Program-made: the position numbers and the translations under genes
The notes under the pieces: generated by a model
Database searches by the model: none
What the model saw: only the letters and a program-made list of their open reading frames with translations
Told to the model about the DNA's origin: nothing
From: Saccharopolyspora thermophila
GTDB taxonomy: Bacteria; Actinomycetota; Actinomycetes; Mycobacteriales; Pseudonocardiaceae
DNA length: 64,000 nt
Assembly (NCBI RefSeq): GCF_014646075.1
Contig: NZ_BMMT01000022.1
Coordinates: 25,820-89,819 of the forward strand
Reading direction: 5' to 3'
Shown: piece by piece, positions 61,468-64,000 of the stretch
Layout of the letters: every line of letters starts with the position of its first letter
Position numbering within the stretch: position 1 is the stretch's first letter

Positions 61468-62900
61468 GCGTCGACCGTCCCGATCATCTCGTCCACCGCT
61501 TCCCGGATCATCGCCGCCAGCACGTCCACGTCAGGCATCGCGTCCCGATCCGCGTTCAGCCCGAAGTACACACCACCGTCGTAGGAGGTGACGCCGATCG
61601 CCAGCGACTGGTTCTTCGCCAACGGAACCACGGGGAACATCTCCATCATCCTCGCCCCCGCCGCATACAGGGGCACCTGCGGGCCGGGAACGTTCGTCAC
61701 CAGCACGTTGAACAGCCGGTCGGAGAACTGGTTGGCCACCCGCGCGCCCAGGGCGTGCAGGGTCGGCGGTGTGAAATCGGACACCTTCACCAACGCGCTC
61801 GCCGCCACCGACTGCCCGGAATCGGCGTGCGCCCGCATGGCGTGGCTCACCTGGTGCAGGCGGACCGTCGGGTTACCCTCGCCGACCGGAAGATCCACCA
61901 GGTACGCCGAGACCTTGTTGCCGACCGATCCGACCGGCAGGCTGGCCGTGTCCAGGTAGGTCGCGTTCGCCTCGGTGTCATCGGACCGCACCGAGACCGG
62001 CACCATCGCGCGCAGCGTCGTCGACGGCGTCACCATCTCCCCGCGGGACAGCAGCCAGTTCCGCAGCGCACCGGCCACCACCGCCAGGATGACGTCGTTG
62101 ACGGTGGTGCCGTGGGCGTGCCGGACCGCGCGCAGGTCGTCGAGCGTCGCGCGCGCGACCGCGAAACGGCGCTGGGTGGAGGTGGGGGCGTTCAACGGGC
62201 CGCTCGGGGCGGGGATCACGGCGGTGCGGATCGCCGAGGCGACACCGCCGAGCGCTCGGGTCACCCGCTGCACCGTGGCCGCAAGGTCGACCAACGCGGC
62301 CCGCGCGTTCTCCACCACCTCGCCCGGCCGCTGCACCGCGTCGGCGACCGCTTCGGCCAGCAGCTCCGCCAGTCGCGGTTCCGGTCGGGGCACCCACAGC
62401 TCGTCCGCGTCGGGGACCTCCCGGTTCCGCTCCACATCCAGGATCACCTGGCCGATGTCGATGGCACCAATGCCGTCAACCATCGCCTGGTGGGTCTTGG
62501 TGATCACCGCGACCCGGTTCCGGGACAGGCCCTCCACCAGGTACAGCTCCCACAGCGGACGGGTGTGGTCGAGCCTGCGGGACATCAGCCGCGCGGCCAG
62601 GTCGTACAGTTGTTCGTCGCTCCCGGGTTTCGGCAGGGCCGAGCGGCGCACGTGGTAGGTGATGTCGAAGTCCTGGTCATCCACCCACACCGGGCGGGCC
62701 AGCTTCCCCGGCACCTGCATGACGCGCTGGCGGTAGCGCGGCACCAGCCCCAGCCGGCGGTCGATCAGCGCCAGCACCTGGTCGTAGTCGAACCCGCTGC
62801 GTGGCTGGCGGAACACCGCGACGCCACCGACGTGCATCGGGGTCGTGTAGTCCTCCAGGTACAGGAAGGACGCGTCGACTGCGGAGAGGCGATCGGACAT
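61464..62900 (-). CDS. Wax ester synthase/diacylglycerol acyltransferase family protein
   Basis: 478 residues from ATG 62900. WS/DGAT family: MSDRLSAVDASFLYLEDYTT at the N-terminus and the C-terminal NVPGPQVPLYAAGARMMEMF. The active-site box that should read HHxxxDG is HQAMVDG (about residues 136-142), with Gln in place of the second His. NDVILAVVAGALRNWLL is normal. Transfers acyl groups to diacylglycerol or alcohols, but activity of this variant is uncertain. Position matches mycobacterial tgs3, Rv3234c (from memory). Confidence 0.88.
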   Translation of the reverse strand: MSDRLSAVDASFLYLEDYTTPMHVGGVAVFRQPRSGFDYDQVLALIDRRLGLVPRYRQRVMQVPGKLARPVWVDDQDFDITYHVRRSALPKPGSDEQLYDLAARLMSRRLDHTRPLWELYLVEGLSRNRVAVITKTHQAMVDGIGAIDIGQVILDVERNREVPDADELWVPRPEPRLAELLAEAVADAVQRPGEVVENARAALVDLAATVQRVTRALGGVASAIRTAVIPAPSGPLNAPTSTQRRFAVARATLDDLRAVRHAHGTTVNDVILAVVAGALRNWLLSRGEMVTPSTTLRAMVPVSVRSDDTEANATYLDTASLPVGSVGNKVSAYLVDLPVGEGNPTVRLHQVSHAMRAHADSGQSVAASALVKVSDFTPPTLHALGARVANQFSDRLFNVLVTNVPGPQVPLYAAGARMMEMFPVVPLAKNQSLAIGVTSYDGGVYFGLNADRDAMPDVDVLAAMIREAVDEMIGTVDA

Positions 62901-62984
62901 GCCCGCGATCCTGGCACAGAACTCGACGCGGCCCGAGTGATTCCCACTGCGGGCTCATGGTGGGGCCATGTGACACTGGACGCC

Positions 62985-63755
62985 GTGACCAGCGGAATTT
63001 CCCCGAAAGACCGGTTCCTGACGATCTACGGCCGCAAGCCCGTGTTGGAGGCGTTGGCCGACCGCGACCTGCGGGTGGACAAGGTGATCCTCGCCGAGGG
63101 AATCCGCGGACCGGTCGTCGAGGAGATCAAGGAGGCCGCGGCGGACCGCGCCGTGCGGGTGCAGCGCGCCAGCGCGCACCGGGTGAAGGTCCTCGCGGGC
63201 AACGGACGCCACGACCAGGGCGTGGTGGCCGATGTCGTGGCGCCGCGGATGCGGCCCCTGGCCGATGCGTTGGACGATCCAGCCACCGCGCCGCAGCACA
63301 TCCTGCTGCTGGACGGCCTGACGACCCCGGCGAACGTGGGCATGATCCTGCGGACGGCGACCGCCGCGGGCATCAACGGCGTCGTGGTGCCGCACCGCGG
63401 GGTGGCGAGCCTGGACCCACTGGTCGTCAAGGCATCGGCGGGGGTGGCGTTCCACGCGCCGGTGCTGCGGACCCGCACCGCCGGGGAGGCCGCCGAGATG
63501 CTGACCGAAGCAGGGTACCCGCTGTACGCGTTGGAGGCCGCCGCGGAGGAGACCATCTTCGACGCAGACTTCGGGTCGCGCGCGGTGTTCGTGCTCGGCA
63601 GCGAGACCTCCGGGCTGTCCGAAGAGGTCCGGTCTCGCATCGCGCAGCCGCTGTCGATCCCGATGGAGGGGTCGGTGGAGTCGCTCAACGTCGCGAGCGC
63701 CGCAGCGGTGCTGTGCTTCGAGTTGCTGCGACGCAGGAGGTCGGCGCGGTCCTGA
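62985..63755 (+). CDS. TrmH/SpoU-family RNA 2'-O-methyltransferase
   Basis: 256 residues from GTG 62985. N-terminal substrate-binding part (TIYGRKPVLEALADRDLRVD) followed by the SPOUT knot: LLLDGLTTPANVGMILRTAT, VFVLGSETSGLSEEVR and SIPMEGSVESLNVASAAAVL. Methylates rRNA or tRNA; a 23S rRNA target fits the RlmB-like layout. Faces the rRNA operon on the minus strand. Followed by a terminator. Confidence 0.93.
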   Translation: MTSGISPKDRFLTIYGRKPVLEALADRDLRVDKVILAEGIRGPVVEEIKEAAADRAVRVQRASAHRVKVLAGNGRHDQGVVADVVAPRMRPLADALDDPATAPQHILLLDGLTTPANVGMILRTATAAGINGVVVPHRGVASLDPLVVKASAGVAFHAPVLRTRTAGEAAEMLTEAGYPLYALEAAAEETIFDADFGSRAVFVLGSETSGLSEEVRSRIAQPLSIPMEGSVESLNVASAAAVLCFELLRRRRSARS

Positions 63756-63761
63756 CGAAGT

Positions 63762-63790
63762 GGGCGGGCCCCTTCGCGGCCCGCCCTTGT
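63762..63790 (+). terminator. Terminator of the methyltransferase gene
   Basis: GGGCGGGCC (63762-63770) with GGCCCGCCC (63778-63786), 7-nt loop, then TTGT. Confidence 0.8.
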
Positions 63791-63828
63791 CCGGGCTGTG
63801 TAGCGCGATGATTCGTCGCACGTAACAG

Positions 63829-63873
63829 AGAAGGGGTCTCCTTCCCCGAAACTCGGGAAAGGAGACCCCTTCT
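63829..63873 (-). terminator. rRNA operon terminator
   Basis: AGAAGGGGTCTCCTT (63829-63843) and AAGGAGACCCCTTCT (63859-63873), a 15-bp perfect stem, extended by CCC/GGG. Lies 8 nt beyond the 3' end of the 5S gene on the minus strand. Confidence 0.88.
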
Positions 63874-63881
63874 AAACAATG

Positions 63882-64000
63882 TGTCGGCGGTGTCCTACTC
63901 TCCCACACCCCACCGAGTGCAGTACCATCAGCGCTGGGGAACTTAGCTACCGGGTTCGGAATGGGACCGGGCGTACCCTCCCCGCCATCGCCACCGACAA
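63882..64000 (-). rRNA. rrf: 5S ribosomal RNA
   Basis: On the minus strand, TGTCGGTGGCGATGGCGGGG opens the gene and pairs with the 3' end CCGACA. Conserved CGCCCGGTCCCATTCCGAAC and GGTAGCTAAG, then GGTACTGCACTC are all present. About 118 nt. The 23S gene should lie just beyond the window. Confidence 0.96.

Noticed and set aside
62970..62984. Upstream GTG 62970 as start of the methyltransferase
   Set aside because: The homologous part begins at about 62985; the five extra codons are not supported by a better Shine-Dalgarno.

Overview
The window is high-GC actinobacterial DNA. It looks most like a member of the Pseudonocardiaceae or a close relative. This rests on the DUF397/DUF5753 regulator pair, nickel superoxide dismutase, a fused 2-oxoglutarate decarboxylase/dehydrogenase (Kgd), WhiB1, the SigH/RshA pair, a 24-residue ribosomal protein bL37-like gene and frequent GTG/TTG starts. 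From memory, the right third (about 48.8-62.9 kb) follows the order of the Mycobacterium tuberculosis region from Rv3214 to Rv3234c. The window ends on the minus strand inside an rRNA operon (5S rRNA).

Layout. 0-3.9 kb: end of an XRE/DUF5753 regulator with DUF397, a frameshifted small gene, a C-terminally truncated MFS transporter, a secreted subtilisin inhibitor, two DUF202 membrane proteins and a zinc-ribbon protein. 4.0-9.1 kb: amino-acid turnover, with gcvH-sdaA behind a tandem glycine riboswitch, and a PucR-type regulator beside alanine dehydrogenase. 9.7-16.1 kb: an ABC exporter pair and a 1256-residue fused ABC exporter. 16.7-20.7 kb: kgd and a DUF6104 gene. 21.1-25.6 kb: a broken monooxygenase-fold gene, a His/Gln-rich secreted protein and tdh-kbl-lysR for threonine breakdown. 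25.7-33.6 kb: a histidine-utilisation operon (hutH-hutU-M20 hydrolase-hutF-hutI) divergent from an IclR regulator with a palindromic operator. 33.6-36.9 kb: a four-gene glycine-betaine-type ABC importer. 37-44.8 kb: a branched-polyamine synthase, a PAS-GGDEF-EAL protein, malic enzyme, an RmlC-type epimerase and sodX/sodN.

At 44.8-47.5 kb lies a decayed site-specific integrative element in the 3' end of sodN. About 100 bp of the sodN end plus its terminator are duplicated at the far edge. Between the copies are an integrase C-terminus, a broken VapC, an excisionase-like HTH protein and other gene fragments.

47.5-64 kb is conserved core: aminotransferase IV, histidine phosphatase, GNAT, lipid kinase, whiB1 with three GTGA-N6-TCAC sites, pdtaS, a truncated biotin carrier, bL37, rshA-sigH with a self-type promoter and a long-isoform start, a YbaK deacylase, two tandem SRAP proteins, aroA, rsgA, a WS/DGAT acyltransferase and a 23S-type methyltransferase facing the rRNA operon.

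The most unusual non-coding structure is a dispersed repeat with core AGCAAGGGAACTTTCCTGCC. It occurs about 16 times between 9.1 and 21.1 kb, four times starting 3-26 nt after a stop codon in the same orientation. A second repeat family (7.76-7.87 kb) and a three-copy 34-bp-period repeat (43.25-43.34 kb) are also present. Several genes have a TANNNT -10 box 6-7 nt before the start codon, as expected for leaderless mRNAs.
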